DNA of 64,000 nucleotides from VXYL01 sp965203685 (GCA_965203685.1 OZ241908.1:930001-994000); one strand, 5' to 3'; shown: positions 23,692-33,898, counted from the first letter of the stretch. The notes: a model not told the origin generated them from the letters alone. Numbers and translations: made by a program.

Positions 23692-24903
23692 CTACCTCCC
23701 GACTGACCCGGCCGAGTACCCCGGCGGCCGCCCGCGCTCCCACACGTGCGCTCGTGCCACCTCCTCGTTGAGGTCCGCGCCCCACCCCGGCCGTTCGGGG
23801 ATGGACACGCGGCCGTTGTCGAACACGAGGCGTTCGGTGACGAGATCGTCCTTCCACGGGACGTCGTCGATGTCGATCTCGCAGATGCGGACGTTCGGGA
23901 TGACCGCGCACAGATGCAGAGAGTGCAGCGTGGACAGGTGGCTGTAGTAGTTGTGCGGCGCGCAGTTGATCTCGAACGTCTCGGCCATCTCGGCGACGCG
24001 CTTGGAGTTCGCGAAGCCGTTCCAGGGTACGTCGACCATGCACACGTCCATGGACCGGGCCTCGAAGTAGCGTCGGTAGTCGCGGGCGGTGAACAGGTTC
24101 TCGCCGGAGCAGATCGTGACGTTGGTTGACTCGCGCACTTCGCGCAGTCCGTTTGGCTCGTACATGTCCACTTCGACCCACATCATGCGCATGTCCTCGA
24201 GGGCTCGACAGATGCGCTTGGCCGCCTCGACGCGGAAATTGAAGCTGAGGTCGAGGGCGATGTCGACGTGCGGGCCCACGGCGTCTCGGAACGTGCCGAT
24301 CAGGGTGCGGATGTGGTCGAGCATCGCGTTGTCGACGGTGCCGTCGGTCGTACCTTCACCGCCGCCGAAGCCGCCACGGTAGGTTCGTGCGACCTCGCCT
24401 GGGTAGATGATGTTGGTCTTGAGTGCCGTGAAGCCGCGCTCGACGACCTCGTGGCCGAGGTCGGTGATGTCCTGCCAGGTCTTGAGTGGCGGCACGCCGA
24501 TGATCTCGTGGTTGCCGGCGCGTGACGAGCCACAGTGCGACCAGTACACGCGCTGCCGGGTGCGCATGGGTCCGCCGAACAGTTCGTAGACCGGCACGCC
24601 GAGCGCCTTGGCCTTGATGTCCCAGAGCGCCAGTTCGACCCCGGCGATCGCCTTCGCCGCGATGCCGCCAGGACTCTGGCGCGCCATCCGGTACATGTCC
24701 CAGTAGCGCGCTTCCACGGGACGCGGATCCTTGCCCTTCAGGATGGTTTCGAATTCCTGGGCCGTGCCGACCACGCTGTAAGGCATCCGGCCGTCGGAAC
24801 ACTCGCCGTAGCCGGTGATCCCTGCATCCGTCCGCACGGCGACGAACTGCCACGGCCGCCAACCGGCGTCCACGACAAAGGTGTCAATAGCCGTGATTTC
24901 CAT
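23692..24903 (-). CDS. Mandelate racemase/muconate lactonizing enzyme family protein
   Basis: 403 residues, enolase superfamily. Capping domain 1-125; LALWDIKAKALGVPVYELFGG is the family signature. Barrel residues include Lys in FTALKTN, metal-ligand Asp in DIALDLSFNF, Glu in MWVEVD and Glu in CSGENLF, and a His in NCAPHNYYSH that may be the second acid/base. Such enzymes dehydrate or epimerise sugar acids; the substrate cannot be told. ATG 24903 (MEITAIDTFVVD) has GGAGGG 5 bases upstream. It is divergent from recJ, with the RAYT island behind it. Confidence 0.9.
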   Translation of the reverse strand: MEITAIDTFVVDAGWRPWQFVAVRTDAGITGYGECSDGRMPYSVVGTAQEFETILKGKDPRPVEARYWDMYRMARQSPGGIAAKAIAGVELALWDIKAKALGVPVYELFGGPMRTRQRVYWSHCGSSRAGNHEIIGVPPLKTWQDITDLGHEVVERGFTALKTNIIYPGEVARTYRGGFGGGEGTTDGTVDNAMLDHIRTLIGTFRDAVGPHVDIALDLSFNFRVEAAKRICRALEDMRMMWVEVDMYEPNGLREVRESTNVTICSGENLFTARDYRRYFEARSMDVCMVDVPWNGFANSKRVAEMAETFEINCAPHNYYSHLSTLHSLHLCAVIPNVRICEIDIDDVPWKDDLVTERLVFDNGRVSIPERPGWGADLNEEVARAHVWERGRPPGYSAGSVGR

Positions 24904-25025
24904 GATCCCTCCACCGGGTAGTACGAAAGCGGCCGCAGACGCCCGCGCTTCCCCAAGCATACGCTTGATTCGCGCCGCCACTCCCGACAGAGTGACACGC
25001 ATTCCATGGAAACTGCCGAGCGAAG

Positions 25026-26732
25026 TTGCTGATCGAAACCAGGCCGAAGCAAGAGGCTGACCTGCCGGAGGACATACCAGTCTTCCTGCGGGAAGCCTTG
25101 GCGGCGCGCGGGGTCCGCACCGCGGCGGACCTCGACCTAACCTTGGCGGACCTGCACCCACCGGCGACGCTGCCCGGCATTGACGTTGCGGCGGAACGCC
25201 TCGCCAAGGCGGTGGTCGATGGCGAACGAATCCTCATCGCCGGCGACTTTGACGCCGACGGCGCCACGGCGTCGGCCCTGTGCGTCTCGGTGCTGCGAGC
25301 CTTTGGTGCACGTGCCGACAGGGTGGACTTCCTAGTTCCTAACCGGTTCGAGTTCGGCTACGGCTTGACGCCCGAGTTCGTCGAAGTGGCGCTCCAGGAC
25401 AAGCCGGATGTGATCGTGACCGTGGACAACGGCACCGCCAGCGTGGACGGGGTGGCGCTCGCCCAGTCGCAGGGCGTGGACGTCGTCGTGACGGATCATC
25501 ACCTGCCCGGGGATACGCTGCCGCAAGCGTGCGCCTTGGTGAACCCGAATCTTGACGGCTCGTCCTTCCCCAGCCCGAACCTGGCCGGCGTCGGCGTCGC
25601 CTACTACGTGCTTGGCGCCATCCGCAGCAGGCTGCGAAGTGCGGGGTATTTCGAGCGCTCCGGTATTGCGGAACCACGGCTTGCGGATTGGCTGGACTTA
25701 GTGGCGATCGGTACGGTGGCCGATGTCGTCCCCTTGGATCGCAACAACCGGATCCTCGTCCATCAAGGTCTGCGACGAATCCGCGCCGGCAAGACGAGAC
25801 CTGGGATCGCCGCGCTGATCCAGGCGTCGCGGCGTGCGGGCGGGAGGCTGACCGCCAGCGACTTGGGGTTTGCCATCGCACCGCGGCTCAATGCGGCGGG
25901 CCGTCTGCGCGACATGGCCATCGGCATCCGCTGCCTGCTTGCCGAGGATGCCGCCGAAGCGCGCCGCCATGCCTGGACGCTGAGCGAACTCAACGACGAA
26001 CGCCGCGAGATCGAGTTGGCCATGAACGAAGATGCGCAGCTGGCCGTCGAAGCCGGCGACGCCGGGGAAGGGGTCGCGATCTGCGTCTACGAGCCGGGTT
26101 GGCACCAAGGCGTCGTCGGCATCGTCGCCGGACGACTGCGCGAGCGCTACCACAAGCCCACGATCGCGTTCGCGGACGCGGGCCCGAACGCCCCCTTGGT
26201 GTTGAAAGGGTCCGCGCGCTCGATCCCCGGCCTGCACATTCGCGACGCTCTCGCGGACTGCGCGGCGCGATATCCCGACCTGATCGAAGGCTTCGGTGGC
26301 CATGCCATGGCAGCGGGCTTGAGCCTCCGGCGGGCGGCCCTGCCGCGCTTCCGAGACGCGTTCAACGACGCGGTTGCACAACGGGTCACGCCGCGTGACC
26401 TAGCAGGCATCGTCGTGGTTGATGGTGAACTCGGCGGCGGTGACCTGGTTCTCGACAATGCGCAGTTGATCGCGGCCCACGGCCCTTGGGGGAAGGACTT
26501 CGAGGAGCCGCGGTTCCACGGCGAGTTCGAAGTCGTGGCGCAACGCGTGGTCGGAGAGCGGCATCTCAAGCTGGTCCTGAGGCGGGACAGCCGGGTCGCC
26601 GATGCCATTGCGTTCAATCGGGAGCCCATCGCGGCGAAGCAGGTGCGGGCGGTCTACCGACTTGCGGTGAACGACTACGGCGACGCCGACACCCTGCAAC
26701 TGGAGATCGACGACTTGGAGGAACGGACATGA
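25026..26732 (+). CDS. recJ: Single-stranded-DNA-specific exonuclease RecJ
   Basis: 568 residues. 5'-3' exonuclease of recombination and mismatch repair. DHH-family motifs: GDFDADGATASALC, VPNRFEFGYGLTP, VTVDNG and VVTDHHLPGDTLPQ; the DHHA1 region includes GFGGHAMAAGLSL. TTG start at 25026 fits the position where homology to E. coli RecJ begins. Order dsbC...recJ...prfB-lysS is the enteric one, with insertions on both sides. Its stop overlaps the TonB receptor start by ATGA. Confidence 0.95.
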   Translation: MLIETRPKQEADLPEDIPVFLREALAARGVRTAADLDLTLADLHPPATLPGIDVAAERLAKAVVDGERILIAGDFDADGATASALCVSVLRAFGARADRVDFLVPNRFEFGYGLTPEFVEVALQDKPDVIVTVDNGTASVDGVALAQSQGVDVVVTDHHLPGDTLPQACALVNPNLDGSSFPSPNLAGVGVAYYVLGAIRSRLRSAGYFERSGIAEPRLADWLDLVAIGTVADVVPLDRNNRILVHQGLRRIRAGKTRPGIAALIQASRRAGGRLTASDLGFAIAPRLNAAGRLRDMAIGIRCLLAEDAAEARRHAWTLSELNDERREIELAMNEDAQLAVEAGDAGEGVAICVYEPGWHQGVVGIVAGRLRERYHKPTIAFADAGPNAPLVLKGSARSIPGLHIRDALADCAARYPDLIEGFGGHAMAAGLSLRRAALPRFRDAFNDAVAQRVTPRDLAGIVVVDGELGGGDLVLDNAQLIAAHGPWGKDFEEPRFHGEFEVVAQRVVGERHLKLVLRRDSRVADAIAFNREPIAAKQVRAVYRLAVNDYGDADTLQLEIDDLEERT

Positions 26733-29338
26733 GCGCTCTACGCGGTCTAGGGCCGCTCGCGGCCTTCGGCCTGTTCTTCGCGTGGACTTGCGGGGAAGTG
26801 CAGGCGTCAACGGCGACGATCGAGGAGATCGTGGTCGTCGCCAAGACCGGCAGCCGCATTGGTCGCCAGGCGGACTTCGCCTCGCCCTTGGCGGAATACG
26901 ATGGCGAGACTCTGGATCGCTACGCCGCCAAGGACATTCGGGACCTCGTCGGCTTGCTGCCCACGGACAACGGTGCCGAGAACAACTCCGACAACCTGAC
27001 GCAGAACTTCACCGTCGGCACCGCGAACGTCAATCTGCGCGGGCTGGGCGTGGCGTCCACCCTGGTTCTCCTGAACGGCAAGCGCCAGGTGTCGTCCGCC
27101 GTGCAGACCGACGACGGTTCGAGCTTCGTGGACCTCGCGGGGCTCGTACCATTGCTGGCGGTCGAGCGGGTCGAGATTCTCAAGGACGGCGCATCGGCCG
27201 TTTACGGCTCGGATGCGGTGGCAGGGGTCGTCAATTTCATCACCCGACGCGACCTCGACGGTCTCGACCTGCGGGCCGAGTACCGCACCCGCGTCGGCAA
27301 CGGCAGCCAGGCCGACGTCAACCTCGACGCCGCCTTCGGCGGGCCAGTGGGCGACACCGGTACGGTTCTGCTCGCGGCCAGCTACTTGGACCGCAGCGGC
27401 CTCGTCCTCGGCGAGGTGGATTGGCTGCGTCCCGCGACCAGCGGATTCGGCAACCCTGGCAGTTTCACGCTGCCCTCGTCGGGGGCGACCGTGGCCGATC
27501 CGGGATGCACGGCCAACGGAGGTTTGCTGCAGAACCTTGCCGGCGGCAACACGATCTGCCGCTTCGACTTTGGCCCGCAGATCACTGCCGTGCCCGTCGA
27601 GGACCGGCTGCAAGGCTATGCGCGACTCGACTGGGATTGGGTCCAGGGCGCACGACTCTGGGCCGAACTCGGCTTCGGCCGCAACGACATAAGCCGCGAG
27701 GTGTCGCCGAGCTTCCCGGTGCTCAATACGCCCCTGGTGCCGGCCCGGCACCCCGGCAACGTGTTCGGCGAAGACGTCTTCTTTCAAGGCCGTCCGTACG
27801 GCGTGGGCCAGCCTACGGAGATCAACTACTACCAGCACCACACCGTGCGCGCGGCTTTCGGCGCCGAAGGGGACTGGTCGAACGGTGGCGGCTGGAGCCT
27901 GTCGTACGTGCATGGGGCAAACGACGCCGTCCTCAATCCGCGCGACATCGTGGCAGCGAACTTCCAGGCGGCGCTCCTCGGTTTCGGTGGCACGGATTGC
28001 GACACCAGCCCGACGGCCGCGGTGCTAGCCGTGCCGGGGGTCGGTCCGTGCTGGTACTTCAACCCGTTCAGTTCGGCATTCGCCGCCCGCCCTGGCGATG
28101 CGACCTACAACGATCCCGGACTACGACAGTTCATCGTTGGCGATTACGTCGGCGATGCCGAGTCCACGCTGGGCGTGCTCGATGCCAACGTCACGGGCCA
28201 ATTCGGTAGCCTTGGCGGCGGTCCGGCCGGGTTCGCCTTCGGCGTCCAGCGGCGTGACCAGACGCTCACCTATGTCTACGACACGATCACGCGTCACGAC
28301 GGCTTCGCCTTCCTGATCGGCAATCCGAACTTCGCCGGCGAGACCGACGTGGTCGCGACGTACGGCGAGGTGTTCCTGCCGTTCTCGCCTTGGCTCGAAG
28401 TGACCGGGGCGTTGCGCTATGCGGATTACGGCGACGGCGTCGGCAACACGCTTGACCCCAAGTTGACGGTGCTCGCCGCCACTTCGTCAACATGGTCACT
28501 GCGGGCGTCGGTGGGAACGTCCTTCCGCGCGCCGTCGACGTTCCAGACCCAAGGCGTGCAGACCAACTTTGTCAACATCACCGACCACGACGGTTCGACG
28601 ACCTTCGCCGGGCGCCGCACTGTGGGCGATGCCAACCTGCAGCCGGAAACGTCGCGTGCCATCAACCTCGGCGCCACGTGGCAGCCGCGCACCGACGTCG
28701 CGTTGTCCGTCGACTATTTCGACTACGCCTTCGAGGACGTTTTGCGCAAGGACAACGCCCAGGCCATCGTCAACGCCGACCCCTTCGACGCCCGTGTCGA
28801 ACGCACGTCGGCCGGGACCATCTCCATCGTCAACGTCGCGTTCATCAACGCCGACGCCATCGACGTGCGCGGCATAGACATCGCCGCCCGTGGCCGCTTC
28901 GACTCAGGCTTGGGCACGCTGCGCGCATTCTTCGACGGCACCGTGTTGCTGGCCTACGACGTCACCAACGCCGGCGTGGTCAGCGACGGCCTAGGTCGCC
29001 TCAATCGCGCGAACGTCGGCGCGCCGACCCAGGCGTTCAAGGCCGTGGCGGGCGTTGGCCTTTCCCGGGGACGGGCCGACGCCAACATCCTTCTCCGACA
29101 CATCGGCGACTACGAGGACGACCGGGGGCGGGCGATCGACGCGTTCACCACCATCGATGCGAACATCGGCGTGGACCTGTGGGGAGGCGGTCGAACGCGC
29201 GTTGCGTTCGGGGTCGTCAACATTGCGGGTACCGCGCCCCCGTACGTGAACATCGCGGGTAGCTACGACCCGCGTTCGGCCGATCCCCGCGGCCGCCGGG
29301 TGTTCTTGCGGTTCGAGACTGGGTTTCGCGGCATCTGA
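26729..29338 (+). CDS. TonB-dependent outer-membrane receptor
   Basis: 869 residues. Signal peptide 1-28, TonB-box-like EEIVVVAK, plug domain (about 40-170) with NVNLRGLG, LVLLNGKR and DGASAVYGSDAVAGVVNFIT, then a 22-strand barrel. The C-terminus ends RRVFLRFETGFRGI, close to the usual aromatic-terminated strand. The FQRP-like and LQPET motifs (NLQPETSRAINLG) are normal for the family. Substrate unknown; the SPT of related proteins includes peptides, sugars or iron chelates. The start overlaps recJ by four bases, unusual company for a receptor gene. Confidence 0.92.
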   Translation: MSALRGLGPLAAFGLFFAWTCGEVQASTATIEEIVVVAKTGSRIGRQADFASPLAEYDGETLDRYAAKDIRDLVGLLPTDNGAENNSDNLTQNFTVGTANVNLRGLGVASTLVLLNGKRQVSSAVQTDDGSSFVDLAGLVPLLAVERVEILKDGASAVYGSDAVAGVVNFITRRDLDGLDLRAEYRTRVGNGSQADVNLDAAFGGPVGDTGTVLLAASYLDRSGLVLGEVDWLRPATSGFGNPGSFTLPSSGATVADPGCTANGGLLQNLAGGNTICRFDFGPQITAVPVEDRLQGYARLDWDWVQGARLWAELGFGRNDISREVSPSFPVLNTPLVPARHPGNVFGEDVFFQGRPYGVGQPTEINYYQHHTVRAAFGAEGDWSNGGGWSLSYVHGANDAVLNPRDIVAANFQAALLGFGGTDCDTSPTAAVLAVPGVGPCWYFNPFSSAFAARPGDATYNDPGLRQFIVGDYVGDAESTLGVLDANVTGQFGSLGGGPAGFAFGVQRRDQTLTYVYDTITRHDGFAFLIGNPNFAGETDVVATYGEVFLPFSPWLEVTGALRYADYGDGVGNTLDPKLTVLAATSSTWSLRASVGTSFRAPSTFQTQGVQTNFVNITDHDGSTTFAGRRTVGDANLQPETSRAINLGATWQPRTDVALSVDYFDYAFEDVLRKDNAQAIVNADPFDARVERTSAGTISIVNVAFINADAIDVRGIDIAARGRFDSGLGTLRAFFDGTVLLAYDVTNAGVVSDGLGRLNRANVGAPTQAFKAVAGVGLSRGRADANILLRHIGDYEDDRGRAIDAFTTIDANIGVDLWGGGRTRVAFGVVNIAGTAPPYVNIAGSYDPRSADPRGRRVFLRFETGFRGI

Positions 29339-29374
29339 ATGACGAGACTGTCGCGGCCATCGACATAGTGCGTC

Positions 29375-30267
29375 ATGCAGCCTGGCTTCCCACACGACTA
29401 CGACCCCGGCATTGCCGGGGAAATGCCACCCGGTTTCTCTCCAACCGATTTCGCCGTGGGTAGCTGGTTCCTCGACGCATTGGGGGGCTCGCTAAACAGC
29501 GTTGGAGAGATCGTACCAGCCGGATACGAAGCTTACGTCCACCTCCCCCATCCCTATTGGGCCGAGGTCCCACCGCACACGGAAGGGTCGTTCCACGACC
29601 CGCCCGACTCCGAAGCCGAACCCGGTTATTGGTGCAAGCCGATCCGCAGATCCGAGGCTGCTCGGCTCAGGCGTCCCCCTGGCAGCGGGCCACCCCTCGG
29701 ATCACCAATCGACTCAGCGATGGGAGCGCCGCCGCTGATTCGCCCTCTGATCGGCGTGCTGCGCAGGCACACACCGGAGGACATGACATGCCTCTGCGGT
29801 TCTGGGAAGTCCAACTCCCGACCTTTGGCGGCATGGTCACGTATCGAGCCGAACCTGCAGCAGGTTCCAGGCTCCGCAGCGTGGTGAGGCCGAAAGGCGG
29901 GTTAAGTCACGCTTACGGGTCCGTCAAGTCGATGGTACGTGCCCTACAGGCTCGCGACCGGGCACGGCGCGTGCAGCGCGACATGACCGCGGCTGCCGCG
30001 GCACACGGATCGCCGGGTCAAGTCCTGCTCTACCGAGGGAGCCTCGATGGGATCGAGCACTGGCTGTCGGACTTCGGCCCGATCAAGGCTCACTACCATC
30101 CGCCGTCGGTGTTCTGGCCCGAAGATCGTCGCTGGTGCGTCACCATGCCGCAGAACAAGCCCCTGTCGATCGTGGCTGGCACTCGCCTGCTCGTCGAGGA
30201 CATTCTCGCGCTGACCGACATAGATGCCTTCGAGGCAAGCCGGTCCGACGACGTCTGGGACATTTGA
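29375..30267 (+). pseudogene. Hypothetical protein gene with internal frameshift
   Basis: Frame A from ATG 29375 reads LGGSLNSVGEIVPAGYEAYV, then PHPYW, and stays protein-like to LIGVLRRHTPEDM (about 29790). Frame B then carries FWEVQLPTFGG, GSPGQVLLYRGSLDGIEHWL and FWPEDRRWCVTMPQNKPLSI and ends at 30267. Together they give one protein of about 295 residues resembling uncharacterised bacterial proteins in which a GxxVPxGYxAYxRxxHP block precedes a W/F-W-P-x-D-R-x-W-C-V block. The shift (one base) falls near 29795-29815. Either a broken gene or a sequencing indel; frame A alone would end at 29887. Confidence 0.55.
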
Positions 30268-30434
30268 TCACTCGCCGTTCGACTGGTTCGAGGGCCGAGG
30301 TGCCGACTCAACGTCCTGTTCCCGAATCCGCAGTCGATCTTCGACGGCATGCAGGTCGGGTCGTCAACGTGGGGACCGGGAACCTCAGCTTCAAGCGCCA
30401 TGACATGGTCGGCGGGATCGAAGGCTGCTGACCG

Positions 30435-31238
30435 ATGCTTTTCTACGAATCCGGCGAAGCCATCCGCGTAGGCGACGAGGTCATGGAGCCGGTCAACGGC
30501 AACCTGCACGGCCTAGTGGTCGAAGTGCTGGCGCCGGGTTCGCCCGAGGCGCACCGCGACGGGTTCCCGGGTGGCGGCATCTACGTCAAGTGGCAGGGGA
30601 AGCTGATGGGCCTTACCTTCATGTCGCCCGGGGTCATCCTCCAACCCGGCGTTCTGTGGTTCGTCGGACGCGACACGGGGTTCGTGCCGAGCGAAGTCCC
30701 GCTGCTCTACCGGAGCGCGCATTCGATCGAGAAGGGCGACGTGGTCATGCAGCCGAACGCGCCGGACGAACCACGGGAGACGAGGTTCAGCGGCGGCGAG
30801 CGCGTGGGAAGGGTGGTCGAGGTTCTGCAACCGAAGTCGGTCGAGGCTGCGAACGCCGGGCACCCGGACGGCGGCGTAGGCATCGAGTGGGGCGACGACC
30901 CGACTCGGTGCTTCATGGCGCCGGACATGATCGTCGCTCCCGCCCGCCTGTTCTTCTGCTGTCGAGCCGCCGAGGCCGACTCGATGCTGCGCTACCGGAC
31001 AGGCCGGATCGTTCACCCGGGCGACCGGGTGGAGCGCCTAGTCGGAAGCAAGCCTCGTGGCGACGTGCATTGGGTCATGCAACCCGGCTCGCAGTTCGCG
31101 TCCGATCAGGGGCGCCCGTCGGGCGGGGTCTTCGTTCATTGGGACCACGCGAACAACTCGACGTTCTGTCCTCCGGAGGACATCGCGGGGGACGGCGCGG
31201 GTTGCCTGTCGTTACGTTCGCGGAATCCGCCCAACTAG
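30435..31238 (+). CDS. Three-repeat hypothetical protein
   Basis: 267 residues made of three copies of an 80-90-residue unit, about 2-83, 93-182 and 186-264. Each begins with an aromatic-rich strand and IxxGD.V (AIRVGDEV, SIEKGDVV, IVHPGDRV), then G.VVEVLxPGS/PKS, a GxPxGG(I/V)xVxW strand (GFPGGGIYVKW, HPDGGVGIEW, GRPSGGVFVHW) and a hydrophobic end. This looks like three small beta-barrels. I do not recognise a named family. No signal peptide. It sits between the frameshifted gene and prfB inside an otherwise conserved recJ-prfB neighbourhood, so it is probably acquired. An immunity-protein role is possible but unsupported. Confidence 0.7.
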   Translation: MLFYESGEAIRVGDEVMEPVNGNLHGLVVEVLAPGSPEAHRDGFPGGGIYVKWQGKLMGLTFMSPGVILQPGVLWFVGRDTGFVPSEVPLLYRSAHSIEKGDVVMQPNAPDEPRETRFSGGERVGRVVEVLQPKSVEAANAGHPDGGVGIEWGDDPTRCFMAPDMIVAPARLFFCCRAAEADSMLRYRTGRIVHPGDRVERLVGSKPRGDVHWVMQPGSQFASDQGRPSGGVFVHWDHANNSTFCPPEDIAGDGAGCLSLRSRNPPN

Positions 31239-31251
31239 GGCACGGTTCGCT

Positions 31252-31257
31252 TAGAAT
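31252..31257 (+). promoter_or_regulatory. -10 box of prfB-lysS-ung
   Basis: TAGAAT followed by CGCGCC, 43 bases before the prfB ATG. No convincing -35. Same pattern as the rpsP and purL boxes. Confidence 0.45.
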
Positions 31258-31300
31258 CGCGCCTTACGGCGTCTCGCCGCGTTCTCCTCGTCAATCTGCC

Positions 31301-32399
31301 ATGGCCGAAATCACCTCGATCCGCGACTCTTTGAAGGCCCTGTCCGGACGTGCCGACGCGTTACGGGGGTACCTTTGACTACGACGCCAAGAAGGAACGC
31401 TTGGAAGAGGTCGAGCGCGAGCTAGCGGAACCCGCCCTATGGGACCAGCCGGAGCGTGCCCAGGCGCTCGGTCGAGAACAGACGGCCTTGAACGCGGTGG
31501 TCCATGGGCTCGCCACGGTCACCGCGAATCTCAAGGACCTTGCCGAACTCGCTGAACTGGCGGTCGCGGAGCGGGATCCGGATGCGCTAGACGACATCGA
31601 ATCGGAAATCAACGCCGCGGACGTCATCGTCGCCGACCTCGAGTTCCGGCGCATGTTCAACGGTGACCAGGACGAGGCCAACGCGTTTCTCGAAGTGCAG
31701 GCGGGGTCCGGCGGGACGGAAGCCCAGGACTGGGCGGAGATGCTCCTACGCATGTACCTGCGCTGGGGTGAGAAGCGCGGGTTTTCGGCGGAACTGATCG
31801 AGGCATCGCCCGGCGAGGTGGCTGGCATCAAGAGCGCGACCGTGCAGTTCGGCGGCGAGTACGCCTACGGCTGGCTACGCACGGAAACCGGCGTTCACCG
31901 CCTAGTGCGCAAGTCGCCTTTCGACTCCGGGAACCGCCGCCACACCTCGTTCGCATCGGTCTTCGTCTCCGCGGAGATCGACGACAGCATCGTGATCGAC
32001 ATCGATCCGAGCGACGTGCGCACGGACACCTACCGCGCGAGCGGTGCGGGCGGGCAGCACGTCAACCGCACGGACTCCGCGGTTCGCTTGACGCACCTGC
32101 CGACGGGCGTGGTCGTACAGTGCCAGAGCGAGCGGTCGCAGCACCAGAACCGCGATCGTGCCTACAAGCAGTTGCGGGCCAAGTTGCACGAATTGGAGTT
32201 GGCCAAACGGCGCGCCGAGCAGCAGGCCATCGAAGATGCCAAGGCGGACATCGGCTGGGGGAGCCAGATCCGGTCGTACGTTCTCGACCAGAGTCGAGTC
32301 AAGGATCTGCGCACCGAGGTGGAGCGTTTCGACCCTGGGAACGTGCTCGACGGCGACTTGGACGAATTCATGGAAGCGGGACTCAAGGCGGGGCTATGA
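31301..32399 (+). CDS. prfB: Peptide chain release factor 2 (programmed +1 frameshift)
   Basis: 365 residues when read through the shift. Recognises UGA and UAA; SPF anticodon-like tripeptide in KSPFDSGN and the GGQ loop in SGAGGQHVNRTDSA. The first 25 codons (MAEITSIRDSLKALSGRADA...GYL) end at UGA 31376-31378, and the rest continues in the +1 frame as DYDAKKERLEEVE. This is the autoregulatory frameshift that senses RF2 level. The stop overlaps the lysS start by ATGA, as in the enteric prfB-lysS operon. Confidence 0.96.
31365..31379 (+). promoter_or_regulatory. RF2 programmed +1 frameshift site
   Basis: GGGGGTACCTTTGAC: an internal Shine-Dalgarno-like GGGGG, three bases, then CTT TGA C. The ribosome at CUU slips onto UUU (+1) when RF2 is scarce. 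Matches the E. coli site almost base for base. Confidence 0.93.
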
Positions 32400-33898
32400 A
32401 GGAAGTCGAGAACGAGTCGGACGTCGTTGGCCACCGCCGCCGCAAGCTCGCCGCGCTGCGGGACTTGGGCGAGGCGTACCCGAACGCCTTCCGCCGCGAG
32501 GACACGACGTCGGATCTGCACCATCGTTATGCCGACGCCACGAAGGATGCGCTGGAGGCCGCCTCCGTGCGGGCGGTGGTCGCCGGCCGGGTCATGCTGC
32601 GCCGCGTCATGGGCAAGGCCAGCTTCCTGACGTTGGAGGATCCGAGCGGACGCATCCAGTGCTACCTGCGGCGGGACGACGTCGGTGCCGAGGACTACCA
32701 GGCGTTCAAGGACCTGTGGGACTTAGGCGACATCGTCGGCGTCGAGGGCACGCTGATGAAGACCAACAAGGGCGAACTCACCGTCCAGGCGAGCGCCGTC
32801 CACCTGTTGGCCAAGTCGGTCAGGCCATTGCCGGAGAAGTATCACGGCTTGGCCGACCAGGAGACTCGATACCGCCAGCGCTACCTCGACCTCATGGTCA
32901 ACGGGGAGTCACGCGAAGTGTTCCGCGTGCGCGCCCGGCTCGTGGCCTTGATGCGGCGTTTCTTCGACGAGCGCGGCTTCCTCGAAGTCGAGACGCCGAT
33001 GATGCATCCCATTCCAGGGGGCGCTACGGCCCGGCCGTTCGTCACCCACCACAACGCCCTCGACGTGGACTTGTACCTGCGCGTGGCGCCGGAGTTGTAC
33101 CTCAAGCGACTCGTGATCGGCGGCTTCGAGCGCGTCTACGAGATCAACCGCTGCTTCCGCAACGAGGGGCTGTCGCCGCGCCACAACCCGGAATTCACGA
33201 CGGTGGAGTTCTACCAGGCGTTTGCCGACTACCGTGACCTGATGGACCTGACCGAGGAGTTGCTGGTTTCGCTTCTCGACGAGATCGTGGGCGCGCGGGT
33301 GCTGCCGTTCGGCGATTCCGAACTGGATTTCCGCCAGTTCGCGCGTCGAACCATGGCGGAAGCGGTGAGCGATGCCACGGGCAAGACGCCGTCAGAGGTC
33401 GCGGACCCCGAGGCGCTCGCGGCGCTCGCTCGAGGGCTGAACATCCCCGTGGAACCCCATTGGCAGTGGGGACGGCTGTTGATGGAGGTCTTCGAGGCGC
33501 GCGTGGAGGAAAACCTCGTGCAGCCGACCTTCATCACGCAGTATCCCGCGGAGGTGTCGCCGCTGGCCCGCCGCAGCGCGGACGATCCACGGCTGACGGA
33601 CCGGTTCGAACTGTTCGTCGCAGGCCGCGAAGTCGCAAACGGGTTCAGCGAGTTGAACGACCCGGATGACCAGGCGGAGCGCTTCCGTGCCCAGGCGGCG
33701 CTCAAGAGTCGCGGCGATCTTGAGGCCATGCACTACGACCAGGACTTCGTCACCGCGCTTGAGTACGGCATGCCCCCGACGGCGGGCGAGGGCATCGGTG
33801 TCGACCGCTTGGCGATGCTGCTCACCAACCGCACCACCATTCGCGACGTCGTACTGTTCCCCCAGATGCGGCCGGCCGGGCCGGACAGGGCACCATGA
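32396..33898 (+). CDS. lysS: Lysyl-tRNA synthetase, class II
   Basis: 500 residues. OB-fold anticodon domain (about 55-150, with GRVMLRRVMGKASFLTLED), then the class II core: motif 1 FFDERGFLEVETPMM, motif 2 NRCFRNEGLSPRHNPEFT and motif 3 GIGVDRLAMLLTN. ATG 32396 overlaps the prfB stop; ung overlaps its own stop, so three genes are coupled. Confidence 0.96.
   Translation: MKEVENESDVVGHRRRKLAALRDLGEAYPNAFRREDTTSDLHHRYADATKDALEAASVRAVVAGRVMLRRVMGKASFLTLEDPSGRIQCYLRRDDVGAEDYQAFKDLWDLGDIVGVEGTLMKTNKGELTVQASAVHLLAKSVRPLPEKYHGLADQETRYRQRYLDLMVNGESREVFRVRARLVALMRRFFDERGFLEVETPMMHPIPGGATARPFVTHHNALDVDLYLRVAPELYLKRLVIGGFERVYEINRCFRNEGLSPRHNPEFTTVEFYQAFADYRDLMDLTEELLVSLLDEIVGARVLPFGDSELDFRQFARRTMAEAVSDATGKTPSEVADPEALAALARGLNIPVEPHWQWGRLLMEVFEARVEENLVQPTFITQYPAEVSPLARRSADDPRLTDRFELFVAGREVANGFSELNDPDDQAERFRAQAALKSRGDLEAMHYDQDFVTALEYGMPPTAGEGIGVDRLAMLLTNRTTIRDVVLFPQMRPAGPDRAP

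Noticed and set aside
30268..30434. A further small gene between the frameshifted gene and the three-repeat protein
   Set aside because: Frames are open but have no start with a ribosome binding site and no protein-like sequence I can support.
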